The notes under the pieces were generated by a model. That model made no database searches and had not been told where the DNA came from. It was given only the letters and a program-made list of their open reading frames with translations. Positions 41,600-52,449 of a stretch of 64,000 nucleotides of DNA are shown here, piece by piece (positions within the stretch are counted from its first letter, which is position 1; each line of letters opens with the position of its first letter). The position numbers and the translations under genes are program-made. Location: positions 57,632 through 121,631 of the forward strand of contig CAUYUJ010003647.1 in the NCBI GenBank assembly GCA_963575745.1, given 5' to 3'. This stretch comes from Prorocentrum cordatum (Eukaryota; Sar; Dinophyceae; Prorocentrales; Prorocentraceae).

Positions 41600-42330
41600 G
41601 CCGCACGCCTACATTAAGAAATGTTCGCTTTGTTGCCTTGGCAGCTCCTGCGTGCTGGGTGCTTACTTGTTTCCTGCCAATCTCTCGCGAATTTTTCCGC
41701 CACGCCTGAGCACGAACGCTCCTTGCTTTTGTCGAGAGACGGTTGGACTCCGTTTTTTCTGAAAGCCAGGCGCGCTGGCTGCTGCTGGGGGGGGGGGCGA
41801 CCCAAGTGGTCACTTGCCAGGTAGGTGTTCGAGGTCCGATTGTTTAGGACCCACCCCAGCGGCAGAGGTCAGACACAGGCGAAAGGGGTTCGGGGGCTTC
41901 GGATGAGCCCCTCTGGCTTAGGATGAGCCCTCCCGCCAGCCGCTCGGGGCCCCGTCGCCTCTGCGGCAGGGTTCGCGACGATGCTGCATAGTCGTGTGGC
42001 GAGCTCAGGGCGTCTGCGAGAAGGCGCAGCTTGCGATGGATGTCCCGACGGTGCCCCAGACGCTGCTTGCAATCGATGGCTCCAGGCTTGTGTCTTCTCG
42101 GAGGAGCACTCGCGCACCAGGACTGCACGCTCTGAGCGCGGTCTCTCCTCCCCCCGCGCCCCCTCGAGCTCCCGCCACGTCTGCTTTTGTGCCTCCATTG
42201 GCCTCGGAAGCGTCCCTCCGGCGTTCGAACGCTGCTTGAGTAAAGCGGCCGCAGACCAAAACCATGACCGATGAGTCCAGACTTGTGACTTCTCTGGGGG
42301 AGCCAGTCGAGAGAACTGCGGTTCTTCTCA
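41600..42330. other. Stretch without a recognised gene
   Basis: Overlapping open frames on both strands (for example 41994-42239 + and 41869-42198 -) have mixed composition but no domain. Neither can be preferred. Confidence 0.35.
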
Positions 42331-42339
42331 GTGTTTTTC

Positions 42340-43095
42340 CCAACCATCCTGCGGTGTTGGGTTCTCGTTTTGAAGAGACGGTCCCCGCGTTCCTCCTCCC
42401 TCCTCCCTCTCCTCCCTCCTCCCCCTCCTCCCTCCTCCCTGCGTTTCACACCCAGTACAACGTGTCGTGGCCCCATAGGGAGCTCCACCTGAAGCCCCCA
42501 GTGGGACCGTTCGCATGCGTCCCCCACACCCATTCCGGCACACCTCTCACACGTTTCGTGGCCACGTAGGGAGCTCCACCGAAGGCCCCAGTGCCAGCGC
42601 CCGCATGCGTTTCCCACACCCATTTCGGCACACCCCTCACGCGTTTCGTGGCCCCATAGGGAGCTCCACCGAAGGCCCAGGCCATAGTGTCACCGCCTGC
42701 ATGCGTCCCCCACGCCCCTTTCGGCACCCCTCACGCGTTTCGTGGCCCCAGAGGGGGCTACGCCGAAGTCACCAGTGCCACCGCCCGCATGCGCCCCCCA
42801 CACCTATTTCGGCACACCCATCACACGTTTCGTGGCCCCATAGAGAGCTCTACCGAAGGCGCCAGTGGCTGCGTTCGCATGCGCCCATCGCGCCCATTTC
42901 GGCACACCCATCACACGTTTCGCGGCCCCATAGGGAGTTCCACCGACGGCCCCAGTGGCTGCGTTCGCATGCGCCCACCGGATAAATTGTCACACTCCTC
43001 ACACGTTTCGTGGCTTGATAGGGAGTTCCTCCGAATGCGGTGCATGCAACGACGGAACTCACAGCTGCGTATGGTTGGATTTTTCGCCAGGCTAA
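42340..43095 (-). mobile_element. Inverted-end minisatellite element, copy B
   Basis: On the minus strand it begins TGGCGAAAAATCCAACCATA near 43095 and ends with GTCTCTTCAAAACGAGAACC, then GCAGGATGGTTGGG near 42340, matching both ends of copy A. Tandem units with GGAGCTCC and ACGAAACGTGTGAGG fill 42465-43030 in complement. Confidence 0.65.
42465..43030 (-). repeat. Tandem repeat of the GGAGCTCC...GAAACGTG family
   Basis: About six diverged units of 85-100 bp, the reverse complement of the array at 25960-27078. Confidence 0.85.
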
Positions 43096-43099
43096 TTGG

Positions 43100-44439
43100 T
43101 CCTTTCTGGGCCTCCCATGGGGCCTCTCGTCGCCTGGGCTTGGTCCGCCTCGAACAACTAACTGGCCAGGATGGACCCTGGGAGGGGTCTGAGGACAACT
43201 TTTGGGCGGGTTAAGTCTGAGCGGGAGAGCCGCGGCCTCGCAGGCCGGGCCCCTGGGCCGCGACCCCCCGCGCGGAACGTATCCGTGCGACCGCGTATCC
43301 ACGGGATCGCGCCCCGAAATCCAGGCTGCGAGGGTGCGGGTGCGGACGCGTTCGCCGTTCGTGACATGTCTCAAGTGGCCCACCCGGCGGCGCCATGGGA
43401 GGTCTGCCCCGCCGGATCGGCGCGAGACGGCACGTCAGGATAGTTCTTGAAGATACGATCATGTTGAGGCATGGTTTGTTTTGAGGAGAGGTGTGTTGGC
43501 AGGCTCTTCTCGATACCACGCGCCGCAGGCGCCTTCGATTTTGCATTCCGATGTTTTGCAAAAGCAACGTAAGTTACCACGAAGCTTGTATTGATCCAGA
43601 TGCTACCTTAAAATAGGTCTCGCCAGCGGCAGGCATTAGTTGCGCGTTGCCCCGCTCGTTCCGACAAGGCACCGTCCACACCCACATGGTTTATTGTTGA
43701 CAGCGGCTTCACGCCACGCTTGTGGGGCTTGACGTCGGGTGGCAACAGGAGCAGGGACGACGCGTTGTGGATAAATGCGCTTTCCTTCACATAGAGTTCC
43801 GAGTCAACACGTAGGAGGGCACATAACATACACAAATACGTTGATCCCCCCGCATGCTTGTTCTTGTCACTTAAGCTCGTTCTCTGCTTTTGTAAGGGGC
43901 ATGTGCCCCTCTGCAGGTGACCTACAGCACCACAACCTTGGCGTGTGCCGCGGCGGGGCGGCTGGGTATGGGCGGGTGGCTGTAGGGTGAGGGTGACGGG
44001 TAGCGGAAGCAGTCATTGATGTCAGCCTTGTTTGCTGGACGGTGCACGGTCTCGGGGCGGTTTCCCAAGTGCGTCGCGATGATCATCGGGCTGACTACGG
44101 TCCGACATTTCCAAAGCCCCCCTGCGCATCACTGGGGTCGTTGTTTCTTCCAGCGCCAGAGACACCAAGCGAGCAGTCTGTTCAGGCTCTTGCTTGAATC
44201 ATCTTCGGAGAGAAGAACGGGGCTGCCTTGGAAAGGGCGAGTGGGGCCACGAGGGAGGCCTGGGCAGGGCCACACAGCACAATAGCATGCTGCTTGGATT
44301 CGGGCTCGACTTCAAGACCCGGCGCCTGCACGAAGCAGCACTCCCCTGACCGTGCGCCAGCACCGAGGGGCTCGTGCTTGAAGTTTCGCCCGGTCGCCGC
44401 CCGTGGGCGCCCCGTGAGCGCCTCACGCACTGGCTGCAG
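43100..44439. other. Gene-less stretch
   Basis: I see no gene or defined repeat in these 1.3 kb; only short unsupported open frames. Confidence 0.45.
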
Positions 44440-44592
44440 GGGCTCCCAGGAGGGCGCGAAGGTATTCGCGCTTCGCGGCCCTCGTGCCTCCTCCCCCTCC
44501 TCCTCGTCCTCCTTTTCTCCCTTTGGGGGGGCGGCGCGAGAGCGCGAAGTTCCTCGCGGAGCGCGGAGCGCGAAGCGCGAAGTTGGGAGCCC
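44440..44592 (+). mobile_element. 153-bp MITE, second copy
   Basis: GGGCTCCCA (44440-44448) and TGGGAGCCC (44584-44592) match the ends and length of 14367-14519. The interior has GCGCGAAGGTATTCGCGC, a CTCCTCCTC stretch and CGCGAAGCGCGAAG. Confidence 0.75.
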
Positions 44593-44765
44593 TGGCTCAT
44601 GCACTGGCTGGCGCTTCCGGGTTGCCGCTCGGTCTCCGCCCGTGTGCCCCTCGTGGGAGCCTGCTGCGCCGGCTGGCAGTTCCGTGTGTTCGCCCAGTCG
44701 CCGCCCACGGGCGCCTCGTGGCTCGTGCGCAGGCTGGCGCTTTCTGGACGCACACACAGCGATTC
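44593..44765 (+). repeat. Imperfect tandem repeat, ~75-90 bp
   Basis: GGCTGGCGCTTCCGGG, CGGCTGGCAGTTCCGTG and CAGGCTGGCGCTTTCTGG with intervening TCGCCGCCC(A/G)GGGCGCC. A related piece lies at 44393-44425. Confidence 0.6.
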
Positions 44766-45384
44766 CTCGCCATGAGGAGATTACAGCAGGTTCGTGTCGT
44801 GTCGACCGGCGGCGATCCCGCCAGCGACCCAGGCTCGTTCGATGTGGAACTATTTGGACGTTTCGGAGACAGCCGATCGTTCAAGGTCGAACGATCCCCG
44901 CGGTGTCCGGAACCAACGCCAGGGTCGATGCGACACGAACCTGCCGTAGGGCCTTCCCCCACCTCGAAGCCGGGGCAGGGTTATCGGGTCCCCACGGTGC
45001 ACTATCTTTTCACCCTTTTTATATACATCGTTTTTGTGAAGCATGCATAACTCAAGCAGTGGCGAAGCGTCCTGGCTCGCCCATAGGCCCACCGAAGAAT
45101 GTTCTAAGAACGTTTTGAGGCTTGAACGGAATGTTAGAGCATTTCTGGCCGGGATTGTCCTGTTTTAACACATCGGGCCCACGTGCTAAGAACATATTTT
45201 TGTTATTAGAAAATGTCTGAGAATGTGGTAGGCCTATAGGAATTCTGGGATGGTCGGTCTCTGCTTAAACAATCGTTCACCCCAAATATATCAAGTCATG
45301 TCTCCCCAGCCAAACCGGTATCGCCCCCCCGCCATCTCCTGCAAACGAATTAATGGCGGTTCGCATGTCATTATCAATTCTTTT

Positions 45385-45675
45385 AATGTGGTATCATGCG
45401 GGCCGAAATGCGCGCGCCGCCGCGCGCGCATGTCATCATTCAAACAACAGTTGTTCTGCAATTATAAAAAAAAAACTAACAAGCCCGTTCTTGCTCAGTA
45501 GGAGTTGCCAAATTGCTGCGCGCGTGCTTGCTCCGTCCTGTCAAATGGGGCCATGCGGGCCACGCGTGCGCACGTCGAAAACATTCACCAACCGTCGCGC
45601 GTCTTCCAAGTCTCCTTTATGGTACCATACGGGCTACATGCGCGCGTCTCCGCGCACACGTCGAAATCCGTCCGA
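45385..45675 (+). repeat. Dispersed repeat ACCAT(A/G)CGGGC...GCGCGC...CGTCGAAA
   Basis: Three diverged units near 45391, 45551 and 45625, each with a CCATRCGGGC core followed by GCGCGC-rich sequence; the last two continue into CGTCGAAA. Related units lie at 52450-52800. Confidence 0.6.
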
Positions 45676-46024
45676 AGCAATCAGCAGAGTCGTTGCCATC
45701 ATCTCGCCAGCGTCTCACTGCCATCGCCGTCATCATCACCACCAGCATCATCGTCGTCGTTGGCATAGTGATCGGAGGAATGAGATGACCTGGGGAAGCT
45801 TGAACAAATCAAGGGCGTCGTGTCGCACTTGACCGTGGAGTGGAGTCGATGATCGTCGACGCCATCATCACCACCGTCGTCATCGTCGTCATCGTTGATG
45901 TCATCGCCATCGTCATATCACACGACCTCGTTGAGTTTTGTTCCAACAAGTTGCGGGTGGGTGGGTGGGATGGTTGCTCGAATTATGGGAGGTGGTTACG
46001 CGCGGATGCCCACAGTGAATTTGT

Positions 46025-46190
46025 TCAAAATATATAGCTTCCAACCCACACTGCACGACCTAGACTGCACCACACGGAGTGTACCACAAATATTGCATTA
46101 CATAGATTTCGCCACGTAGATTGCACCATATGGCTTGCACACAGCTTGCACCACGTAGATTGTACTGCATAGCGTCTATCACGGAGCTTC
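46025..46190. repeat. Short repeat GTAGATTGCACCA
   Basis: Variants of ACGTAGATTGCACCATAT and GCTTGCACCACGTAG. Confidence 0.65.
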
Positions 46191-46606
46191 CACATCCAGA
46201 GTGTGCAAACGTATATTTTGGGGTCTACGCTTGCAAACATGTTTCTGAACGTCAAAATAAAGATAGAACGAACCGATGTCCTAAGAGACCCCTGGACGAG
46301 TTCCAGCGCGGGCCCATCGTCAGGCCGCACCGGCGATGCACGACAGCGCCGAGTGCTCTGAATTGCAGTAGTTTCGTGTGGGGCTTTGAGCACGTTGCCA
46401 TGACTTGGGAGCGTCCCTTGCGTATGCCGAAAATCAACGAACGACGTCCGCATGGACGCTGGGAATCGCCACCCTTCTTTGACACCCCCGTCCGTGGCGT
46501 CCTTGTCATCGCCCTCTCCATCCCTCCCATCGCTCAGGTGATAATGGGTGATGTCGAGAGTATACTCCTCCTTGCCTTATCGGTCATCCATAGCAAATGC
46601 GACTAG
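46121..46606 (+). CDS. Unrecognised ORF (doubtful)
   Basis: A 161-codon ATG ORF with ordinary composition (for example CPKRPLDEFQRGP and WERPLRMPKINERRPHGRW) in a region that is not simple repeat after about 46190. Its first 25 codons lie within the GTAGATTGCACCA repeat. An overlapping minus-strand frame is also open. No family, no splice context and no partner gene support it. It may be chance. Confidence 0.2.
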   Translation: MHHMACTQLAPRRLYCIASITELPHPECANVYFGVYACKHVSERQNKDRTNRCPKRPLDEFQRGPIVRPHRRCTTAPSALNCSSFVWGFEHVAMTWERPLRMPKINERRPHGRWESPPFFDTPVRGVLVIALSIPPIAQVIMGDVESILLLALSVIHSKCD

Positions 46607-46619
46607 CCTGCCCTTGAGG

Positions 46620-46700
46620 GTACCCTTGCAACTTGGACCCCCCAGGAACTTCGGGTCTTCTTGCGTTCTGGGGGTTCATTTGGCTTCTTACCCCCAACCC
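46620..46700. repeat. CTTGCAACTTGGAC repeat
   Basis: The motif CTTGCAACTTGGAC followed by CC near 46625 recurs at 47340, just right of the MITE at 47160. Confidence 0.5.
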
Positions 46701-47159
46701 CTCTGGCAAATTTTGGGAGACGGTCCCGGGAAAAAATCCCATGGAATATTCCAAGAGGGTTGGTCGCCCACGCATTTCAACTATCTCGTCTGGGCTGGGC
46801 TTCGCGCGGGAATGAGGGTCGTGCCACGTGACTGGCCCCCTTGTCCCCAAGATGAGCCGCGATTTCAGGGGCAAAGATAGGGGGGACAGGCTCAGGGGGG
46901 ATGCATCGCCCCTCAATCGCCCATTCATCGCCGATAGTGGCCTGATAGCCCACCCCGCCCAGGAACGTGCGGACTCACTACCGGGGACCTATCGCCGATC
47001 AGCGATGTATCGCCTATTCCAGGTCGATACTTCCCCCCTGTGCCAGTCCCCCCCCATGGCTGCCCCTCGCGACTGTACAGCCCTCGGCCTCTTGCCTCGC
47101 CCGGATGCTCGCCGCGGATGGGCCTGCCGTCCGTGAGGGGACCCGCTTTCAGGCTACTC

Positions 47160-47335
47160 TGGGTTTCTTAATAAGCGTGGGGAGGTGCCCCCCCGACGGA
47201 GGTCAACCTCGCCTCGTCGTCGCGCCGCGACGGGGGTCGGAGCGCCTTCGGTGCGCGGTGGCTGCCCGCGACGGGGGCCGATGTGGGGCTGTCGGCGGGG
47301 GTGATGCTCCCCCGACGCTTATAAGAAACTCGGAG
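47160..47335. mobile_element. 176-bp MITE with TACTC target duplication
   Basis: TACTC at 47155-47159 and 47336-47340 flank the element. The ends GGGTTTCTTAATAAGCGTGG and CGACGCTTATAAGAAACTCG are imperfect inverted repeats continuing into C/G-rich arms. Confidence 0.7.
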
Positions 47336-47602
47336 TACTCTTGCAACTTGGACTCCTGAGGGTCTTGCACGCTTACACTGCATCCCCATGAAGCCCCGCG
47401 GCTGTCCGGCCGAAAACCTCGAGCTTCGGCCCAACTTCCCCCCCACCCCCGCCACGTTCCCCCCTCGCCACGTTCCACCTCGCCACGCTCCCCTCTCGCT
47501 GCATTCACCACCGTTGCCGCGTTCCCCCCTCGCCACCTTCCCTCCTCGCCACGTTCTCCCCCTTGGCCGCGTTTCCCCATCGCCACCGATCCCCCCCTCC
47601 CC

Positions 47603-47626
47603 TGATGATGATGATGATGATGATGC

Positions 47627-47674
<48 letters not shown>

Positions 47675-47775
47675 CGATTATGATGGAGAGGAGGAGGAGG
47701 ACAGGAGGAGGAGGACGAGGAGGAGGAGGGTGGGGGGGGGGACGGTGATGGTGATGGATGTCGTTATGATACTGG

Positions 47776-47810
<35 letters not shown>

Positions 47811-48457
47811 GTGATGGTGATGGTGATGGTGATGGTGATGGTGATGGTGATGGTGATGGTGATGGTGATGATATTGATGATGATGTTGTTGATGATGACG
47901 TTGTTGGCGTTGCTGATGTTGATGTGGACGATTATGATTATGATTACGATGACGATGATACTGGTGATAATGCTGATGTTGATGATGTTGCTGATGATGA
48001 CGGTCATGCTGCTTCTGATGTTGATGATGATGGTGACGACGATGATGATAATGATGTTGGTGAGGGTGATGATGCTTGTGACGATGATGATACTGATGCT
48101 GATGGTGAGTTTGATGTTGTTGTTGGTTAGTATTGCGATCATTGTGATGGTTATTGTCGATGGTGAGGATATTAATGATGCTGATGTTGATGAGGATGAT
48201 GATGACGCCGACGATGACGATGAGGATGAGGATGAGGATGAGGATGAGGATGTTGATGATGGTGATGATGATAATGATGATGACGACGATAACGATGATG
48301 ATGACGATACTGATGCTGATGACGACGATGATGATGACAATGATGACGATGTTGATGCTGATGAGGAGGAGGATGATGGGGGTGATGGTGATGGTGCTGA
48401 TGATGACGATGACGATGATGATGAGGAGGAGAAGGAATATTATGGTGATGTTGATGC

Positions 48458-48525
<68 letters not shown>

Positions 48526-48603
48526 CTACTGATGCTGATGCTGATGATGCTGATGATGCTGATGCTGGTGCTGATGCTGACGATGGTAATGGTGATGATG
48601 AGG

Positions 48604-48641
<38 letters not shown>

Positions 48642-48695
48642 CTGATGCTGATGCTGATGCTGATGCTGATGCTGATGCTGATGCTGATGCTGGTG
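47603..48695. repeat. GAT microsatellite, 1.1 kb
   Basis: GAT with GGTGAT, GTTGAT, GAC and GAGGAT variants. The 530-codon + frame and 400-codon - frame are artefacts of it. Confidence 0.97.
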
Positions 48696-48767
48696 ATAAT
48701 TTCTCAATCCTCATCCCTCCCCCCGTCGCCATCTTCCCCCCTGCCTCGTGCTGATTTGCGTGACCAG

Positions 48768-48851
48768 GGGCGCGGCTGGGCGGCGGCCGTCGGCCTGGTG
48801 CTGGAGGCAGCCTCACGCGGCGTGGGGTTGAGCGCTGGCAGCCTGGGCGCG
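48768..48851 (+). CDS. PPR-like exon fragment
   Basis: After TGACCAG at 48767 the frame reads GRGWAAAVGLVLEAASRG, then VGLSAGSLGA, matching the end of helix A, helix B and the linker of a PPR unit (phase 0 start). The 3' limit is uncertain; CTGG|GCGCGC could be a GC donor. It follows a 1.1-kb GAT array and precedes GTC repeats. It would be the last recognisable PPR piece of the + strand series. An exon carrying the start of this repeat must lie upstream and was not found. Confidence 0.45.
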
Positions 48852-48884
48852 CCGCGGGGAGGGGCCTCCCTCGGGGTGTTCGTC

Positions 48885-48909
48885 GTCGACGTCGCCGTCG
48901 TCGTCGGTG

Positions 48910-48941
<32 letters not shown>

Positions 48942-48962
48942 TCGTCGGTGCGTCGTCGGCCC
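48885..48962. repeat. GTC microsatellite
   Basis: GTCGTC and GCCGTC repeats. Confidence 0.9.
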
Positions 48963-49244
48963 GCCTTCTCGTCCTCTTAGCTCCTCCGCCTCCTCTGCAA
49001 ACCTGGCGCACCGCGCTCTCTGGAGGGGTCCCTGCCCAGACTGCATTCGGGAGCCAGTGTCGCCAGCGCGCATTTGTGGACCACGTGCCAGGGCCGTCGT
49101 CGTCCTCGTTCTCGTCCTCGTTTTCAGCCCCGCCTGCCTCCCCCGAGAGTGCGGCGGGCGGCAGTAGCCCCCCCCCGCCGCCCAGCCCTGCCGCCGCGCA
49201 GCGACTCGGTTTGTAGCCGCCTCTGCTGCAACCGCCGCTGCTGC

Positions 49245-49715
49245 CTCCTCCCCTCCCTGCCTCCCTGCCAATCTTCTGCTAGCTGCAGGGCCGCACTCCG
49301 CTGACAGGCCATCGGCTTCAGTTTAGGGAGGAAAAACCACCCAGACTCCGACAATTTGCATTTTCTAGTCGGCCTTTGGCGTTGATTCAACAACCCTGCC
49401 ATTTTCGATCCCTTCCTTGGGTGCGTTTGCTAAACGGCTTCGCTTGTCGGGACGCTTGTTATGGGGGTGGATTTTCTGCCCTCTATTCCCTGCAACCCTG
49501 CTACTCTTCTGCTAGCCGCAGCGCCGCCTTCGCTGACAGGCCATCGGCCCCAGCAGCCTTGCAGTCCAACAAGAAATGCCTCCCCGATCCCTGTCCTGGC
49601 TGCCATCTCTCCACACTCCGCTGACTGGCCATCGGCTTCAGCAGCTTTGCAGTCCAACAAAACAACGCCTCCCTGCCTCCCTGTCCTGGCCGCTGTCGCT
49701 GCTATGTACTCCCCC
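49245..49715 (+). repeat. ~110-bp imperfect tandem repeat
   Basis: Units share CTGACAGGCCATCGGC, then TTGCAGTCCAACAA and CTCCCTGTCCTGGC. About three to four diverged copies. Confidence 0.65.
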
Positions 49716-50295
49716 CTCCCCCGCCGCCCCCCCCAGTCGCCAGGCGCCGCGCTGGCAGAGTGCGTCGCGCCGGGAGGCGGGCGTGCCTGGAGGCGTCGGG
49801 GGCCGAGAGACGGGGGTCAAGTGCAAACGGGGGTCGGCCAAAGCGCCAGGATCCTGCAGAGCCAGGGGTGCACTGACCTGGGCTTCGGTGCAGGATCCTG
49901 CAGGATCTTGCAGGATTCAGAAGCCAGCCGAAGGCTGGCAAACCCGTGGCTGCTAAGACGGAGCTCCGGGAAATTGTTTTCCTCTTCTGGAAGCAGCCTG
50001 TTTACTATTTGGTGCGCTGAGTTTTGTTCCGGGAATTTGTTTTTTCCTTCCGGGGAGACCGTTTTAGCAGCCACGGATTTGCCAGCGGATTTTGCAAGAT
50101 TTTGTAGAGCCCGACTGGCCCTGGTTTGGATTGACTCGGGTCAGCAGCTCTCCGCGAGGCGCGCGCGCCGGGCGCAGCGGCGGGCGACGCGCCTGGAGGC
50201 GGCTCTGATGCGCTGCGCCGGGCGCCTGCGCGGTGCACGCGCGGTGGCCGCGCCATCGCCCCTTCGAGGGAAGCAGGGGAATGTCGGACGGGGCT

Positions 50296-50522
50296 AGAGA
50301 CTGTTTTTTGGGTCTGGCGATAACCCGGGTTATCCGGCTTGCCCCCCTCCCCCTCCCCCTCCAGGATAACCTAACCTTGCCGGTTGTGCAGGTCCGGGCT
50401 GGGGGGGCGCGGGCATGGGCATATGCAGGGTTGCCCGCAGCGCGAAGGTTAGGTTATCGGCCGGCCCCCTCCTCCCCCCCGGACAACCCGGGTTATCGCC
50501 GATTCAAAAAAAAACGGTCTCT
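50296..50522. mobile_element. 227-bp foldback element
   Basis: AGAGACTGTTTTTT...GGCGATAACCCGGGTTATC on the left pairs with GATAACCCGGGTTGTCC-type sequence on the complement of the right end (50479-50522). The inner 22-bp arms (50316-50337 and 50479-50500) match at 21 of 22. A second internal pair is GATAACCTAACCTT and AAGGTTAGGTTATC. Confidence 0.75.
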
Positions 50523-50949
50523 TACCACGAGGATAAATTTGATGGGCGTTCCAGAACGACGGCTCAAACGAAACAGCCCCTCGGACACGCCGACAGGGTC
50601 GGGGGATTCTTGTGGCATCTTGTGGCCGAGGGGGTAATGACGATCCGCGACAAAAACCGAACCAAGGACGGGGTCGCGAGTTCCGGAGGCCCACGCCGGG
50701 GGCCAGGACGAGGACATATCCGTTCCAGGGCGTTCCGGAGAGCTCTCAGAGCGTTACATCGGGGGCGGAAAAGAGGGGGGTGATGACTAGGGGGGGGGTG
50801 GATATCATGGCGTGGGCCATGATTTTTCCCCAGATTTCATGTCGCCTCTTCTCATTTCATTACGTTCCTGGCCCCCCGCTGGGCCGCGCACATGCCGCCG
50901 GTCATGATTTGCACCCCCCCCTCTTGGACACCCCCCTCTTGGCCGCTCC

Positions 50950-51030
50950 CGATTACAGAACGCTCTGAGAAGGCCGCGGCGCCCGGGACATCCTCCAGAG
51001 CCGCCAGATCTCAGAGATTCTCGGTGTATC
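50950..51030 (-). repeat. Inverted partner of 37195-37335
   Basis: Contains CTCTGAGAAGGCCGCGGCGC and GCCGCCAGATCTCAGAG, complementary to the 37.2-kb copy. Confidence 0.55.
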
Positions 51031-51214
51031 CTCACCCGATGTTATCCTCGTCCTAGCTTCGTCTTAGAATGGCGAGGCTGAGGGAGGGGAAGGAGGGTGA
51101 TGGTGGTGACGCTTATGGGGGAGGAGAAAGAGGGGGTGCGAAGGGGGAAGGCGGGCGGGAGTATGGAGAAGGGGAGGATGAGGAAATGCCAGGGCGAACG
51201 CAAATCGCAATACG

Positions 51215-51400
51215 CGCCGGTCGTTGAAAGTAGATATTTTTGGATCCCCAGATCCCAATCTATTTATTCCTACTTCAAGAGTCGAACGGTTTTCCATGGT
51301 CCCTCTTCAGGGGACGGGCAGAAGCCCAATCTGCTTCCAACGTCTTCTTACATCACGTTTATACCCACTTATTCCGACCGAGGGGGAGACATCTTCAATT
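51215..51400 (+). repeat. Dispersed repeat, partner of 21108-21300
   Basis: GGTCGTTGAAAGTAGATATT, CTCTTCAGGGGACGGGCAGA and CTTATTCCGACCGA match the 21-kb copy at roughly three positions in four, by eye. Confidence 0.65.
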
Positions 51401-51402
51401 GC

Positions 51403-51660
51403 AGTCGAAATCCAAGTCGGAATGCACACCGAAACGTACATCGCAAGTCGAGTCGAAATGTACAGCGAGATGCAATCGAAGGACAAGTTGAAATGACCAT
51501 CAAATTGCAATCGTAGAGCACATCGAGCTGAAAACATATATTCATGTAGAAATGCAGTCGACCTGAACATTCGATGCAAATCCAATTGACATCGAAATGC
51601 AAGCCGAATCGCATTTCAACATGCAAATGCAAGCACAGTCGAAATGCACATAGACGTGCA
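51403..51660. repeat. Degenerate ~12-bp repeat TCGAAATGCA
   Basis: GTCGAAATGCAC, ATCGAAATGCAAG, GTCGAAATGTAC and similar variants. Confidence 0.6.
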
Positions 51661-51689
51661 AGTTCCCCCCCGTACGCACAACAACAACA

Positions 51690-52215
51690 ATCATTTCAAG
51701 GTTGTTCGCTCTTGTCTGCTCGTGTGCCACTCAACACGTATATCCCGAACCCTCGATACCCGCTTTCTTCGTCCTCGACCGTCCCTCTTGGGGATATATC
51801 TTTATTACATGCAACGTGTATTTCGCTTATTCTCTCAGGCAGGGGAAGAGAGGACGGATGGAAGAAAGGACAAGGGGGAGGGAGGAGGATGGAGCACGGG
51901 GTAGGAGCAGAAAACACATGGCAGAACCAGACGGGCAGATCGGGCGGGTAGACCCCACCAGGCGTGTCGGGAAGGAGGGCCCATGCGGCCAGGTCGAGCA
52001 GGCGAGTTGCTCAAGCGTGCGTTCTGCATGAATCGCGAGCAAGTCTCGAGCGACAGCTCGATTCCCAAATCAATCGTGAGGGAATCCACAGCGAGAGCGT
52101 GACTCATGAATGTTGAGGGCGGGGCGTCTGAATAAATTGCGAGGAAGTCCCGCGCGAGAGCGCGATTTGGGAGTCCATTGTGAGGAAGTATTGGGCGGGA
52201 GCCGTTGAACATTAT
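51690..52215 (-). mobile_element. Inverted, partial third copy of the 53-57 kb repeat unit
   Basis: On the minus strand, 52215-52025 contains CGCGCTCTCGCGCGGGACTT and CCTCGCAATTTATTC, and 51795-51690 contains GCGGGTATCGAGGGTTCGGG and GAGCGAACAA, then AAATGATTGTTGTTGTTG. The same landmarks occur in the same order in the two direct units. Confidence 0.6.
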
Positions 52216-52449
52216 TAATTCGAAAGAATAATTATTGTTGGGACCCCTGGTGCACGGCCCCCCTGCGCCGCCTAGGCCGCAGCTACATTTTCATCATTTT
52301 CGTGAGGAAGCCTCAGGTAATTCGATGTGATCAAGATCCGGTTGTTTTGTTCCCCCCCGCTTTCCCTTGCAAAAAACACTATAAAATGACATTTCTTGTT
52401 CTAATATAATCAAATTTCAAGAATCCCTTGCAAAAAATAAGGTAAAGTG

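Noticed and set aside
41869-42239. Two overlapping open frames on opposite strands
   Set aside because: Neither has a domain, and neither is clearly better than the other.
44772-45050. ATG frame with SFDVELFGRFGDSRSF
   Set aside because: Ordinary composition but no homology, no splice context and an equally open opposite strand.
47388-48980. 530-codon + frame and overlapping 400-codon - frame
   Set aside because: Asp/Met-rich and His/Ile-rich translations of a GAT repeat; only 48768-48851 is kept as a PPR-like fragment.
50144-50260. Arg/Ala-rich segment (LSARRARRAQRRATRLEAAL) after an AG
   Set aside because: Could be a terminal exon of the PPR gene, but no PPR pattern and no fixed boundaries; composition alone is not enough.
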